DNA of 64,000 nt from Acinetobacter pollinis (GCF_015627175.1 NZ_VTDQ01000004.1:99452-163451); one strand, 5' to 3'. Shown: positions 9,537 to 18,682, numbered from the stretch's first letter. Notes: a model not told the origin generated them from the letters alone. Translations and numbers: made by a program.

Positions 9537-10685
9537 ATGGCATCAACACAATTAACAGATAGTCAGTGCAAACAAGCAAAGCCGAAAGACAAGCCTTATC
9601 GTTTATCCGATGTAAATGGTCTATCGCTACAGGTTTCTACAAACGGCACAAAATATTGGAATCTACGTTTAACGATTAATGGTGACAGGAAGTCTAAATC
9701 TATAGGTAAATATCCAGACATTAGTTTAAAGAAAGCACGTGATATAGCTTCTAGACTTAAAGTCCAATATGCAGAGGATAGTAGTCTGGAATCTCCAAAA
9801 CCTCAATTTAGTGAAGTTGCCGAAGATTGGTTTGAAAATCAAAAGGGGACATGGTCAGATAAACATATTAGCAATGTTAGGGCGTCTCTAGATGAGTTGT
9901 ATCTAAGTTTTGGTAATTATGAGATCGATAAATTAACAGCACCTATTATTCTAGAAGCGATTAGAAAAATTGAGAATAGAGGATCTTTGGAAGTTGCGAA
10001 GAGAACATTATCAAGATGTGGGATGGTCATGAAGTATGCGATTGCACATAGTTATAGATTAGATAATCCTGCATCGGATTTGGTATATGCATTGAAATCT
10101 AGGAAAGTAAAAAATTTAGCATCATTACAAGCTCAAGACATGCCTGAGTTTCTAAAGAAGGTACGCATGTACCCAAGTGATGCTCAAACACATCATGCAA
10201 TTATGTTGATTATGCTTACAGGTGTAAGGGTAAGTGAGTTACTCAAAGCAACTTGGAGTGAATTTGATATAGAAAATAGAGTATGGGATATACCAAAAGA
10301 ACGAATGAAAAATGGGTTATCTCATAGAGTACCTTTAACAAATTTAATGCTTCAAGAGTTGGAAGCACTTAGGTTGACACATAATGAAGAGTTACTTTTT
10401 CCTCATCGTTTAAATAGTAAGGAGCCTATGCGTAGTGAGTCAATTTTACAGGTGATTAAGCGTTCTGGTTACGCAGGTAAGATGACAACTCATGGTTTTA
10501 GATCATTGTTTAGTACGGTTCTGAATGAGTCTAATGTGTTTAATTATGATGTTATAGAAAGACAGTTAGCACATGTCCCACAAAACCGTATTCGTGCTGC
10601 TTACAATCGTGCTCAATATTGGGAAGAGAGGGTTAAGATGATGAGCTGGTACGAAGCTAAGGTGATTGAGTGGATTAATTCCTAG
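9537..10685 (+). CDS. Tyrosine integrase of island A (P4-type)
   Basis: Site-specific recombinase that would integrate the island at ssrA. The N-terminal half has the DUF4102-like arm-binding domain (LSDVNGLSLQVSTNGTKYW, then SIGKYPDISLKKARDIA). Catalytic residues are visible: Arg in GVRVSELLKATW (about residue 231), HGFR (about 319), LAHV (about 344) and the Tyr nucleophile in AAYNRAQYW (about 355). A GTG at 9534 is directly before the ATG at 9537; both fit the AAAGG site at 9523-9527. The full length of about 382 aa suggests it is intact. Confidence 0.92.
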   Translation: MASTQLTDSQCKQAKPKDKPYRLSDVNGLSLQVSTNGTKYWNLRLTINGDRKSKSIGKYPDISLKKARDIASRLKVQYAEDSSLESPKPQFSEVAEDWFENQKGTWSDKHISNVRASLDELYLSFGNYEIDKLTAPIILEAIRKIENRGSLEVAKRTLSRCGMVMKYAIAHSYRLDNPASDLVYALKSRKVKNLASLQAQDMPEFLKKVRMYPSDAQTHHAIMLIMLTGVRVSELLKATWSEFDIENRVWDIPKERMKNGLSHRVPLTNLMLQELEALRLTHNEELLFPHRLNSKEPMRSESILQVIKRSGYAGKMTTHGFRSLFSTVLNESNVFNYDVIERQLAHVPQNRIRAAYNRAQYWEERVKMMSWYEAKVIEWINS

Positions 10686-11700
10686 AAATTAGATGTAAAA
10701 AATAGAACTTATCGTTACGTACCTATCAGTTTACCCATCAGAAACAAGCTGACTATTCAAATCATAGCGTTTTTAAGATTATGATATTTGAAAAAATGTC
10801 TGCCATTTATGGCTTGTATATTGATTACCTTGGTCTGAGTGGATTAGTTTTTTTGCGTTCCTTTCGCAACTCTAGCCTAAATTCTAGGCTTAGAGTAGTC
10901 ACACTGTGATTTAATGTCATCTACTTTTATCAGCCGATGTACTCGATGAATCCCGTAACTTTCACTAACAATTTTCAAACCGTAATGTGTAGATACCGCC
11001 AGATTTTAGCCAGAACTGTATAATCAATCCTAAAAGCTATTGCCATTTCCTTTCAACCTTACTGTTCGGTTACTTTAGCCAAGCATAATTACTAATGTGA
11101 TAAGTAAGAGTTGAGTATACATGACTGACTGGCCATATGTGATGATTCTCTTTAATAAAGAGCAGCTCCAGATTTGCTTGCGGAAAACGCCATGGCTTTT
11201 TTTAATATTCATTTTTTCAGTGACCCGTTTAGCTCTTTTTCAACTTTCCTAGTTTTACATGCTTAGATTTTTTTATGGGATTATTGAGAGTCAGATTATT
11301 TCATCTAGGCATATAAACTATATATTGTTGTTACTAGTCGTATAGGAATGCTATGGTTTTTCTTTGCAACCTCCTTTACTGTTTCAATTTTAGGCTCTTC
11401 ATTTTATTGTATCGTTTACTGTTCATAAGCACATTGCCAATTAGCCATTTTATCTAACTAAAAGATGTCTACAAAATCTGTGATGGCTAATATCTAAAAA
11501 ATTTTTTACCATTGAGAACTAGGTAATCTAACTTGCCAAGAAATAGTAAATTTTGAGTAGTGCCTGACCAAAAAACCTAAGAATAAGCAAAGAATAAGTA
11601 TAGAATAAGGCTGAAAAATATTGAGAATTAATGACTTATATCTATAACATAATTAGGTTGGAAATAAAGAATTCTTTTATAATTAGCTTGGAGTAGTCAT
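10686..11700. other. One-kilobase gap with no convincing gene; tandem 11-bp repeats at its end
   Basis: No ORF with a good start and ribosome site was found on either strand. There is a short inverted repeat around 10,873 (TAGCCTA/TAGGCTTA). At 11,580-11,609 the motif AGAATAAG occurs three times at exactly 11-bp spacing, about 100 bp before the next gene, which suggests a protein-binding array. The rest looks like degenerate sequence. Confidence 0.5.
11580..11609 (+). repeat. Three tandem AGAATAAG repeats with 11-bp period
   Basis: AGAATAAG begins at 11,580, 11,591 and 11,602. One helical turn per repeat puts all copies on the same DNA face, as in iterons or regulator sites. It lies upstream of the unknown 509-aa gene that precedes the Rep-like gene. 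Confidence 0.6.
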
Positions 11701-13230
11701 ATGTGTGAAGAAGATAAATTACAAAATCAAATAACTGATGACGAAATTAGAGGTCAAGATGAGCAATATGTAGAGAATACATATGGTGAAAAATTTGAAG
11801 ATATTTCATTAAATGAAAGGTTGGCGAATCTGATCGTAGAAAAATTATTAGACAGTGAACAGTTAAAAAACTTAATCGATAGTGGCCAGAAAAACAATAG
11901 AACGAAGAGTAGATCACGAGATACAAAGCCAGAGTATCGTACTACTAGAAGTGATAGAAGAAGGTCGTCAATACGCTTTAAAGATCTTGTCGAAGGTAGA
12001 TTACCTAATCTTACTCTGAGTTCAAAATACCATTTTATGGAAGAATATCTACAAGGTTTATCAGTTGTGAATCATGAACTAGATCAAGATTTTGAGCGAA
12101 GTGGTTTTCCTGTAAAAAAAACAGAAATTTTTTTAAGGCGTTACAATAGTGAATTCCCATATAGATTACCTTATGATTATTGTAAATCTAACCTTGTATT
12201 ATTGAATAGAATTGAGCGATTCATGTTGATTCTTGCTGTAAAGTCATTGCCTGCATTCATTGAAGAGCCAATTGAAAATAAAAATATTAATTATGAGCAG
12301 AAAATTACAGTAATAGGGAAAGAGTTTTTATACTTGATTAGTCAATATCATCACATATCTCGATTTGACCATGAATACTTAACAACATTCGTTAAAATTT
12401 TTAGTAATTTTTTATCTGATAATTTTCAATCTTATAGCAGATACAGCAGCTCTTTAGACGTTGATGTAGATTCTAAGAGTATTATTGAATTCAATACGCT
12501 ACTTTGGGGTTTGAAAAAATCATTGATTCAAGGAAAATATGAAAACAAAATTACGAATAGATATATGATGCCGCATACAAATATCATATTTCGTGATTTC
12601 AATGGGTTTAAAAAGTATTTGAAAGCTCTAGCAGGTAAGATCGAAAACTTTCGTACTCGACTGAGTCCTCTAAAAAAGGAGGACACAGTTATATATCGCT
12701 TTCAATTGGAGATATATTGTAATGGGGTATCTGTTAGATATGATTTTTTTGGAAAGTTTTTTACGGCACTAATTAAAGCTATAAAACAATCTAATGAGTT
12801 TTCTGGGCTCTGTAACCATATTTCGATTTGGAAAGAAAAGTCTAAGAATGTGTTAGAAGTAGATTTTGTATTATTTTTTAACGCGAATGAGCCTGTAGCA
12901 TTCAATGGCTATATTAACCGATTTGATTGTGTAGAAGAGAAGTTAAAAGAAATTGCTAATAGTTTGTTAGAAAAAGAAGTTTTTAAACAAGTTAATTATG
13001 ATGATATAAAAAAAGAATGGGAATTAGGCTTATATCAAATACCTATATTATCTGAATTTTCACCAGAATATATATGGTTACTAGAAGCTAATAGTCCAAG
13101 ATGGAAGATTGTTAATACCAAGTTAATTTCTTATTTCTATATTTTGGGGGGGTATGAGCGTAATTATGTTGATGACATCTCATCTCGAGTGAGTGCAAGT
13201 CGTGGCAAGATTACAGAACCAAAAAAATAA
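11701..13230 (+). CDS. Unknown 509-aa protein, possible inactive Rep-like partner
   Basis: I do not recognise a family. The N-terminus (about 1-90) is highly charged and probably disordered (DRRRSSIRFKDL ends it). The rest is a mixed globular protein. Near residues 335-405 the order of elements (VIYRFQLEIYCNG, then ISIWKEKSKN, then VDFVLFFNANEP) resembles the HUH Rep-like gene downstream (SLVVRVDLAY, then YAWALEQGSDKG, then YHCHVLMIFNGH), but the two histidines are replaced by Val and Phe. It has a good GGAG site 8 bp before ATG and stands 510 bp upstream of the Rep-like gene. The similarity is read by eye and could be chance. Confidence 0.6.
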   Translation: MCEEDKLQNQITDDEIRGQDEQYVENTYGEKFEDISLNERLANLIVEKLLDSEQLKNLIDSGQKNNRTKSRSRDTKPEYRTTRSDRRRSSIRFKDLVEGRLPNLTLSSKYHFMEEYLQGLSVVNHELDQDFERSGFPVKKTEIFLRRYNSEFPYRLPYDYCKSNLVLLNRIERFMLILAVKSLPAFIEEPIENKNINYEQKITVIGKEFLYLISQYHHISRFDHEYLTTFVKIFSNFLSDNFQSYSRYSSSLDVDVDSKSIIEFNTLLWGLKKSLIQGKYENKITNRYMMPHTNIIFRDFNGFKKYLKALAGKIENFRTRLSPLKKEDTVIYRFQLEIYCNGVSVRYDFFGKFFTALIKAIKQSNEFSGLCNHISIWKEKSKNVLEVDFVLFFNANEPVAFNGYINRFDCVEEKLKEIANSLLEKEVFKQVNYDDIKKEWELGLYQIPILSEFSPEYIWLLEANSPRWKIVNTKLISYFYILGGYERNYVDDISSRVSASRGKITEPKK

Positions 13231-13740
13231 AGTTGGTGGCTTTTAGTAAGTTGGAAAGGTAAGAGTTTACTATCCACTATTCTTGTTATTTGAATATTTT
13301 GTTACGAATAATATCTTGTTATTAGACTTGTACAATCTCGATAACTTACGTTTTTAAAGTGTGTGTATAGTGAAAAATGATGAGCTTAAACTTCAAACTT
13401 AGCCCATTTTCTTAATTAGAATGAATAAAGTGCTATCTCAGACATCTATTCTAGACTAAGGAAATTTAAGTTAACGCTTAACTTTTTCTTTTCACAGATA
13501 CAACTTACTGATGTAGGAAATAGGCATTTCCTAAATTTAACTCGCGTCTACATGGAGAAAATGATTTTTGATTCATGAAGATAATTGACTAGAGCAGCAG
13601 GTGTAATCTTCGTTTTGTTGCAGGTTATTAATATTATTATATATGAGTAACACTAGACCATAAGCTATCTAAGCAAGAGTACTGAATATATTTATACTTA
13701 AGTGATGTCTTCTATGTATTCAACATAGGAGATACTTAAC
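13231..13740. other. 510-bp gap before the Rep-like gene, with a small hairpin
   Basis: No ORF is evident. AGGAAAT (13,515-13,521) and ATTTCCT (13,526-13,532) form a 7-bp stem with a 4-base loop. A hairpin like this upstream of an HUH Rep could be a nicking site, but there is nothing else to support that. Confidence 0.35.
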
Positions 13741-14613
13741 ATGAATAATCAAAGAGAGTCAGCTTTACTCATTGAAATTGAGAATACTACTGAGAGTTGG
13801 GTCATACATGGAATAGAACGAGATGAAAGTTTTTATGATCTATTTGCTTCATTGCTATTCAGTTTTAATGAGATATATGAACCATCTTATAGCTACTTTG
13901 GTTATATCAATGCATGGTGTGATTTGATAGAGGAGTATGCAATCGATGGTCTAAGTTATAGTGAGTTGGCTGATTATCTTTATTGTGAGGATTCTCTAAA
14001 TGGATGGCGGGAGTATTTCTCAAACTATAGCCCTGTACATCGCCATGACTTAAGAAGACATCGTGAAAATGAATTGAGAAACAAAAAGTCTCTTGCTAAG
14101 AGATTAAAGCATGCACTGAATCAATATTCTAAATCTTTAGTTGTTCGTGTGGATTTGGCTTATTTAAAAGAGTATGAAGATATAAATATCGATGTATTTT
14201 ATAGAGATATCAGAACACTATGTGATTATCTTGGACAGCGTAAAGGGTTTCTAAAACACTTAGTAGACTATGCATGGGCATTAGAGCAGGGGTCGGATAA
14301 AGGCTATCATTGTCATGTGCTAATGATCTTTAATGGGCATAAAGTACAAAGTGGTTGGGGAGTCGCAAGCAAGCTTGGTCAAGTATGGATTGAAGATATT
14401 ACTTCTAAGCAGGGAAGTTATTTTAACTGTCATGACCCTAAGCAAGTTGCACGTTATACCGATCTAGGCATATTGGGTATTGGACGAATTTATCGGGATG
14501 ATATTGGGGCATGTGAGCGTTGTGAGAAAGCAGTAAGTTATCTCACTTGTCCTGAGAAGGAAGAGCAATATTTAAGAGTCAAATGCACTAAGAAAATGCG
14601 TACTTTGAATTAG
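13741..14613 (+). CDS. Inovirus Gp2/YfjJ-type Rep-like HUH protein
   Basis: The C-terminal half fits the YagK/YfjJ family (also called inovirus Gp2), related to rolling-circle replication initiators. The key motif YHCHVLMIFNGHK (about residues 195-207) contains the H-x-H metal site, preceded by SLVVRVDLAYLKEY (about 135-148) and LVDYAWALEQGSDKG. A candidate nucleophile Tyr lies in ARYTDLGILG (about 237) or YLTCPEK (about 263). N-terminal 100 residues are an acidic, aromatic-rich region of unknown role. AGGAGA lies 8 bp before the ATG. In this family replication activity is mostly predicted, not shown. Confidence 0.75.
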   Translation: MNNQRESALLIEIENTTESWVIHGIERDESFYDLFASLLFSFNEIYEPSYSYFGYINAWCDLIEEYAIDGLSYSELADYLYCEDSLNGWREYFSNYSPVHRHDLRRHRENELRNKKSLAKRLKHALNQYSKSLVVRVDLAYLKEYEDINIDVFYRDIRTLCDYLGQRKGFLKHLVDYAWALEQGSDKGYHCHVLMIFNGHKVQSGWGVASKLGQVWIEDITSKQGSYFNCHDPKQVARYTDLGILGIGRIYRDDIGACERCEKAVSYLTCPEKEEQYLRVKCTKKMRTLN

Positions 14614-14623
14614 TGGTTCTTGG

Positions 14624-14663
14624 ATAAGACATGGAAAGATATCCTTATCTTTCCATGTCTTAT
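14624..14663. terminator. 18-bp perfect hairpin between convergent genes
   Basis: ATAAGACATGGAAAGATA (14,624-14,641) pairs perfectly with the sequence 14,646-14,663 around a four-base loop. It lies between the Rep-like gene and the convergent DUF805 gene and so probably ends transcription from both sides. A classic T-run is missing, so a different role is possible. Confidence 0.6.
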
Positions 14664-14674
14664 TGCTTGAGTCG

Positions 14675-15271
14675 TTATTGTGGGGGTGGCCCATAAAGGT
14701 TTTCTTCAGGTGAGCCTTTTGAAACTGCCCAATAGAGTATGACGATACTTCCAATTATTGGAACAGCAGAAACCAGTACCCACCATCCTGAGCGATTAAT
14801 GTCATGTAAGCGCCGAACAGTAACGGTAATTAAAGGAATGATGAAAACGGTCAGAACAATGTTGAAAGCCATTTCATCTATTCTATCTGTAATGATGAGT
14901 AAAGCTGTGGCACACAGTTGAAAGTACCAATATTCAGGGCGTGCGGCACGACCATTGATATCAAAATATTTCTTAAAGCATGTGATAACAGCTTGGTTAT
15001 ATGCTTTTCTAGAAGAGACAGCTTTACCAAAGATTTCTTTGGCACTTTCCGTTGCTTGAGTGAGTTGTTGTTGATTGGTATTTGGCGTCACAACAAAGTA
15101 AATGTTGATTGCATTGCCTGTCTGTTCATCAACCTCAAAATCAACGTGTTGCCCACGTTTAGGGTGGAGTTGTTCTTTCCATTGATCACCTGTGAAGTGA
15201 TATCTTTTTTCATCTAGGGTAATGATCCCTTTGTTGCTTTGTACCGAGAAATCTAAAACTGTACCTTTCAT
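14675..15271 (-). CDS. DUF805 membrane protein with N-terminal cold-shock-like domain
   Basis: Residues 1-65 look like an OB-fold/cold-shock-like domain (MKGTVLDFSVQSNKGIITL, then HFTGDQW). Residues about 95-190 are a DUF805 membrane domain with its usual marks: FDINGRAARPEYWYF, RRLHDINRSGWWVL and three to four hydrophobic helices. The function of DUF805 is unknown. In-frame ATGs exist at 15,277 and 15,271; the second is preceded more closely by GGATCA and starts at the OB domain. The gene lies 16 bp below a leftward lipoprotein gene. Confidence 0.75.
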   Translation of the reverse strand: MKGTVLDFSVQSNKGIITLDEKRYHFTGDQWKEQLHPKRGQHVDFEVDEQTGNAINIYFVVTPNTNQQQLTQATESAKEIFGKAVSSRKAYNQAVITCFKKYFDINGRAARPEYWYFQLCATALLIITDRIDEMAFNIVLTVFIIPLITVTVRRLHDINRSGWWVLVSAVPIIGSIVILYWAVSKGSPEENLYGPPPQ

Positions 15272-15293
15272 TATCATTGATCCATTCTTATTG

Positions 15294-15656
15294 TTAAAAA
15301 TTAAAGGTGTAGCTACCTTGATCTGTATCTACAACGACTTCTTTTACTTGTGTGTCTTGGCAAAGTAAGCTGGCTTGTCTTGATCGGCCAAACTTCAGGT
15401 ATGTATTGCCAATCCAAGATGAGACTGAGCAGTTTCCACGGTTGATGGAAACATTCAGGATCGATACATGATCTACGACGGATTCAATATTGAGATAGCT
15501 AATGTATGGAAAAGGGTAGTATTCATTGGGTGCTTCATCGGTACTAAAGCTGAGTTCGACGGGGGCTTTATCTGAAGCAGATGAATCATTGTTATCGTTA
15601 CTGCTACATGCACTCAGTGCAAAGAGTACACATAGACTTAAAACTATTTTAGTCAT
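15294..15656 (-). CDS. Small lipoprotein of unknown function
   Basis: The 120-aa product begins MTKIVLSLCVLFALSACSS, a lipoprotein signal peptide with lipobox LSAC, followed by a Ser/Asp/Asn linker and a beta-rich domain with two further cysteines. It probably sits in the envelope. It is the first gene of a leftward pair with the DUF805 protein. No family recognised. Confidence 0.75.
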   Translation of the reverse strand: MTKIVLSLCVLFALSACSSNDNNDSSASDKAPVELSFSTDEAPNEYYPFPYISYLNIESVVDHVSILNVSINRGNCSVSSWIGNTYLKFGRSRQASLLCQDTQVKEVVVDTDQGSYTFNF

Positions 15657-15796
15657 GGGTTATCCCTACCTTAAACGGCAGTTGTATTTGATTGTTGTAT
15701 GTTTCAGAGATGAGAAGTCAGTACAGATTCAAGGTAGAGATAATGGTTTTAAGTTGTTGGGTATGGGAATAAGCGTGATAGATGTTTGCATGAGAT

Positions 15797-16117
15797 TTGA
15801 TCCTGTATGTTGTTCAAATTCTGCCAATCACTCACTGTCAATTGAGATGGTGGCAGAACGAAAGAGGGTTGACAGACTGGACATACAGAAACCAGCACGC
15901 ACGAAGGCGTCCCCCTCCCGTTCTACCGCAAAGGGGGACGAGAAGGTGTTCGCACAAGTGTGATACTCAGGAGTACTTTCACCTGATGCGCTGTATGATC
16001 GGTCTGTCAAAACCGTCTGGCAATGTAGGCCAGCGAGCTAATGATAATCGGAGCAGTTTTAATCGTCAATTCAGATCTGTGCTATTTCGGGTTATGTATT
16101 GCTTTTGGACGAATTAA
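15797..16117 (+). CDS. Doubtful short ORF over a structured region (Ash/Icd-like ending)
   Basis: A 106-aa frame with TTG start and no clear ribosome site. Its C-terminal part (GLSKPSGNVGQRANDNR) has the look of short proteins from P4-like islands, and it lies, like the Ash-like ORF of element B, over a strong RNA-like structure. Coding is uncertain and the N-terminal half is probably not real. Confidence 0.25.
   Translation: MILYVVQILPITHCQLRWWQNERGLTDWTYRNQHARRRPPPVLPQRGTRRCSHKCDTQEYFHLMRCMIGLSKPSGNVGQRANDNRSSFNRQFRSVLFRVMYCFWTN
15869..16010 (+). ncRNA. Candidate structured RNA of island A
   Basis: TTGACAGAC (15,869-15,877) pairs perfectly with GTCTGTCAA (16,002-16,010). Inside it CGTCCCCCT (15,908-15,916) pairs with AGGGGGACG (15,932-15,940), and further short stems (GTGTTCGCAC region, ACT-CAGG-AGT) follow. 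The GC content is well above the surroundings. The same closing string GTCTGTCAA occurs in the structured region of element B at 40,511-40,519. P4-type elements encode a short immunity RNA, and phages P1/P7 the C4 antisense RNA; a relation is possible but not shown. Confidence 0.4.
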
Positions 16118-16209
16118 AAAATATTTCAGATATATATCATCTAGATGAGAAACATCTTTTCTTTGTTGGAGAGATGACCATTCTATATATGATCTAGAGG
16201 TTTTTTATT

Positions 16210-16500
16210 ATGAGTATTTATTGTCCTTATTGTGATTCCACCCGTGTGAGTCGTGCAGTACAACCGACAGCATCAGAGCAACACAATACATCATCGCTTT
16301 CTTCAGCAGCTTCTTTTGCCACCATTGGTGCATCTTTATCGAAGACAGTCCCGTTAGGGATTTCTCCTCTATTTGGGGGTATTGCAGGTGCAGTTGTAGG
16401 AAGTGTATTGGGTGGTGTGTTTAGTGATCCTGAGCCTAAAAGACAAGCAAGACCTGTGCAATGTTTTCAATGTGATGATTGTGGTCAATATTTTTATTAA
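16210..16500 (+). CDS. Small zinc-ribbon protein with glycine-zipper segment
   Basis: A 96-aa protein with CPYC at residues 5-8 and CFQCDDCG near the C-terminus, which together form a likely zinc ribbon. Between them is a Gly/Ala-rich hydrophobic stretch (about 38-70) that could enter a membrane. AGAGG stands before the ATG. It is directly followed by the DUF932 gene (6 bp), so probably cotranscribed. Function unknown. Confidence 0.7.
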   Translation: MSIYCPYCDSTRVSRAVQPTASEQHNTSSLSSAASFATIGASLSKTVPLGISPLFGGIAGAVVGSVLGGVFSDPEPKRQARPVQCFQCDDCGQYFY

Positions 16501-16512
16501 GGAGCAATGAAA

Positions 16513-17547
16513 ATGGCACATCAAGTTGAAAGTATGGCGTATGTTGGTGATACACCTTGGCATGGTTTAGGTGAGCAATTAATGCCTAAGCAACCGATTG
16601 AAGTGTGGGCAAAGCAAGCAGGAATGGATTGGCGTATTGAATCATCCAATGTCAGTTACTTTGCTGAGAATGATAAAGCACAGCAAATCATTCTTCCTTA
16701 TGAGGAGCAACGAGTATTGTATCGTTCAGACACGCATGCACCTTTGTCAGTAGTAAGCCAACGTTATAAAGAAGTTCAACCGTTAGAGATTCTTGAATTT
16801 TATCGTGATCTCACTGAGCAATCAGGTTTTGAGCTAGAAACCGCAGGTGTACTTAAAGGTGGTAAGAAGTTCTGGGCATTGGCACGTACAGGACAAACAA
16901 CCGCTTTAAAAGGTAAAGATGTCAGCAATGGCTATATCTTATTGGCAACTGCATGTGATGGGACATTAGCGACGACAGCTCAATTTACATCTATTCGTGT
17001 GGTGTGTAACAACACTTTAGCCATTGCGCTTAAGGGTGCAACCGCCAATGCAGGGATGGTGAAAGTCCCTCACAGTACGCATTTCGATGCAGAGAAAGTG
17101 AAACAGCAATTGGGGGTTTCAGTTCGTGCATGGGATGAACACATGTATGAGATGAAACAATTGTCTCAGCGTAAAGTTACACAGCAAGAAGCATCCAATT
17201 ACTTGAATGCGGTGTTTAACAATACCTCGATGGTCTCTCCTGAAGACAATCTGATTCAGTTTTATCGTCATGTCGATGAACAAAACCAAGCAAACCAAGA
17301 TGCCAAAGCAGAACCCAATGGTCGTGCGATGAGTAAAGCTATGGAGATGTTTAATGGACAGGGGCGAGGAGCAACACTCTCTTCAGCCAAAGATACCGCT
17401 TATGGGTTGCTCTGTTCCATGACGGAGTTTGTCGATCATGAACGACGTGCCATGAGTAATGACCATCGTTTAGATTCTGCATGGTTTGGAGCAGGAGCGA
17501 ATCTAAAGCAACGTGCGCTTGAACAAGCAAGAGCATTTGTTGCTTAG
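16513..17547 (+). CDS. DUF932 domain protein (phage/plasmid-like)
   Basis: The product starts MAHQVESMAYVGDTPWHGLG, the typical start of the DUF932 family found on phages, plasmids and integrative elements; its function is not known. Length about 344 aa is usual. Although an ATG at 16,507 is in frame, AAGGAG at 16,499-16,504 is 8 bp from the ATG at 16,513, which is the better start. It opens a run of genes (DUF932, YqaJ exonuclease, metal-binding protein, AlpA) that look like a recombination module. Confidence 0.85.
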   Translation: MAHQVESMAYVGDTPWHGLGEQLMPKQPIEVWAKQAGMDWRIESSNVSYFAENDKAQQIILPYEEQRVLYRSDTHAPLSVVSQRYKEVQPLEILEFYRDLTEQSGFELETAGVLKGGKKFWALARTGQTTALKGKDVSNGYILLATACDGTLATTAQFTSIRVVCNNTLAIALKGATANAGMVKVPHSTHFDAEKVKQQLGVSVRAWDEHMYEMKQLSQRKVTQQEASNYLNAVFNNTSMVSPEDNLIQFYRHVDEQNQANQDAKAEPNGRAMSKAMEMFNGQGRGATLSSAKDTAYGLLCSMTEFVDHERRAMSNDHRLDSAWFGAGANLKQRALEQARAFVA

Positions 17548-17579
17548 TTAGCAAAATTTATCTATCACACTAAAACATA

Positions 17580-17612
17580 AAGCCATGTCCCGAAAGGGGC
17601 ATGGCTTTTTTT
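17580..17612 (+). terminator. Terminator between DUF932 and YqaJ genes
   Basis: AGCCATG and CATGGCT flank CCC-GAAA-GGG, a strong GAAA-loop hairpin, followed by seven T. It lies before the ATG at 17,642 and argues against the longer upstream start of the next gene. Confidence 0.85.
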
Positions 17613-17641
17613 ATGCCACATTTTATTCTATTGAGGTCAAT

Positions 17642-18682
17642 ATGAACCAACCTATGATTACACCACAACCAAGCCCATATTTACCAAAACCATTATCTTC
17701 AAAACCAGTCACTCCGAAACGTGTTGCGAATACCAAAGGTATGGATTACAGCAAATGGTTAGAGGTTAGACGCCAAGGCATTGGCAGTAGTGATGCTGCG
17801 GCTGCATGTGGACTTAATCCATATATGAGTATGCTTGAACTCTGGATGTTGAAAACAGGCAGAGCACCTTCTAGTCCACAAAATGAAGCAAGCAATGGCA
17901 ATAACCCTTTATATTGGGGGCATCAGCTTGAACCACTAATTGCCGATTTCTATCAACAATATACAGGGCATAAAGTTAGACGAGTTAATGCAGTCTTGCA
18001 ACATCCTGATGAAGATAAGTCATTTATGTTAGCCAATCTAGATTATGCCGTGATCGGTGCAGAAGACATTCAAATCTTAGAATGTAAAACCGCAGGGCAA
18101 TATGGTAGTCGGTTATGGAAGGATGGTGTACCACTGTATGTACTTTGCCAAGTACAACATCAATTGGCAGTGACAGGTAAACAAGCTGCCCATGTCTGTG
18201 TACTACTATGTGGTCATGAAACACAAATCTTTAAAGTCACACGCAATGAACAAGTCATTCAAGTTCTAATTCAGTCAGAGCGTTACTTTTGGCAGTGTGT
18301 AATAGATGACCGACCACCTGAACCTGATGCATCAAAGTCGGCAGCCAGTGCCATTCAACAACTGTATCCGAAACATGAACCTTTAGAGAGTGAAGACTTT
18401 AAAGAAGATGGTTTAGCGAATAGCTTATTCGATGATCTCTTGCTTGAAAAAGAAAAGGTTGAAACACATCAAAAGCAATTTGAGTTGTTAAAACAGCACA
18501 TTCAAATGCGCATGAAGCATGCAGAAAAAGCCATCTTTCAACGAGGCATGGTGACGTGGAAAGCATCGAAGGATCGAGTGAGCTTAGACAGTAAGAAACT
18601 GCTTAAAGCACAGCCTGAGTTGTTAGAACAGTATGGAGAAGTAAAAGAAGGCAGTCGTCGTTTTCAAATCTATACTGACTAG
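17642..18682 (+). CDS. YqaJ-family viral recombinase (lambda-exonuclease-like)
   Basis: This is a RecE/lambda-Exo type 5'-3' exonuclease used for single-strand annealing recombination. The family motif RRQGIGSSDAAAACGLNPYMS (about residues 41-60) is followed by WGHQLEPLIADFYQQYTG with the metal-binding Glu, then LANLDYAV and the catalytic-type ILECKTA (about 145). GAGG precedes the ATG at 17,642; an upstream extension would run through a terminator. No RecT/Bet annealase gene is seen next to it. Length 346 aa fits the family. Confidence 0.85.
   Translation: MNQPMITPQPSPYLPKPLSSKPVTPKRVANTKGMDYSKWLEVRRQGIGSSDAAAACGLNPYMSMLELWMLKTGRAPSSPQNEASNGNNPLYWGHQLEPLIADFYQQYTGHKVRRVNAVLQHPDEDKSFMLANLDYAVIGAEDIQILECKTAGQYGSRLWKDGVPLYVLCQVQHQLAVTGKQAAHVCVLLCGHETQIFKVTRNEQVIQVLIQSERYFWQCVIDDRPPEPDASKSAASAIQQLYPKHEPLESEDFKEDGLANSLFDDLLLEKEKVETHQKQFELLKQHIQMRMKHAEKAIFQRGMVTWKASKDRVSLDSKKLLKAQPELLEQYGEVKEGSRRFQIYTD

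Noticed and set aside
15526..15963. 145-aa forward ORF over the lipoprotein gene
   Set aside because: It starts antisense to a clear lipoprotein gene and ends in the structured RNA region; no protein pattern.
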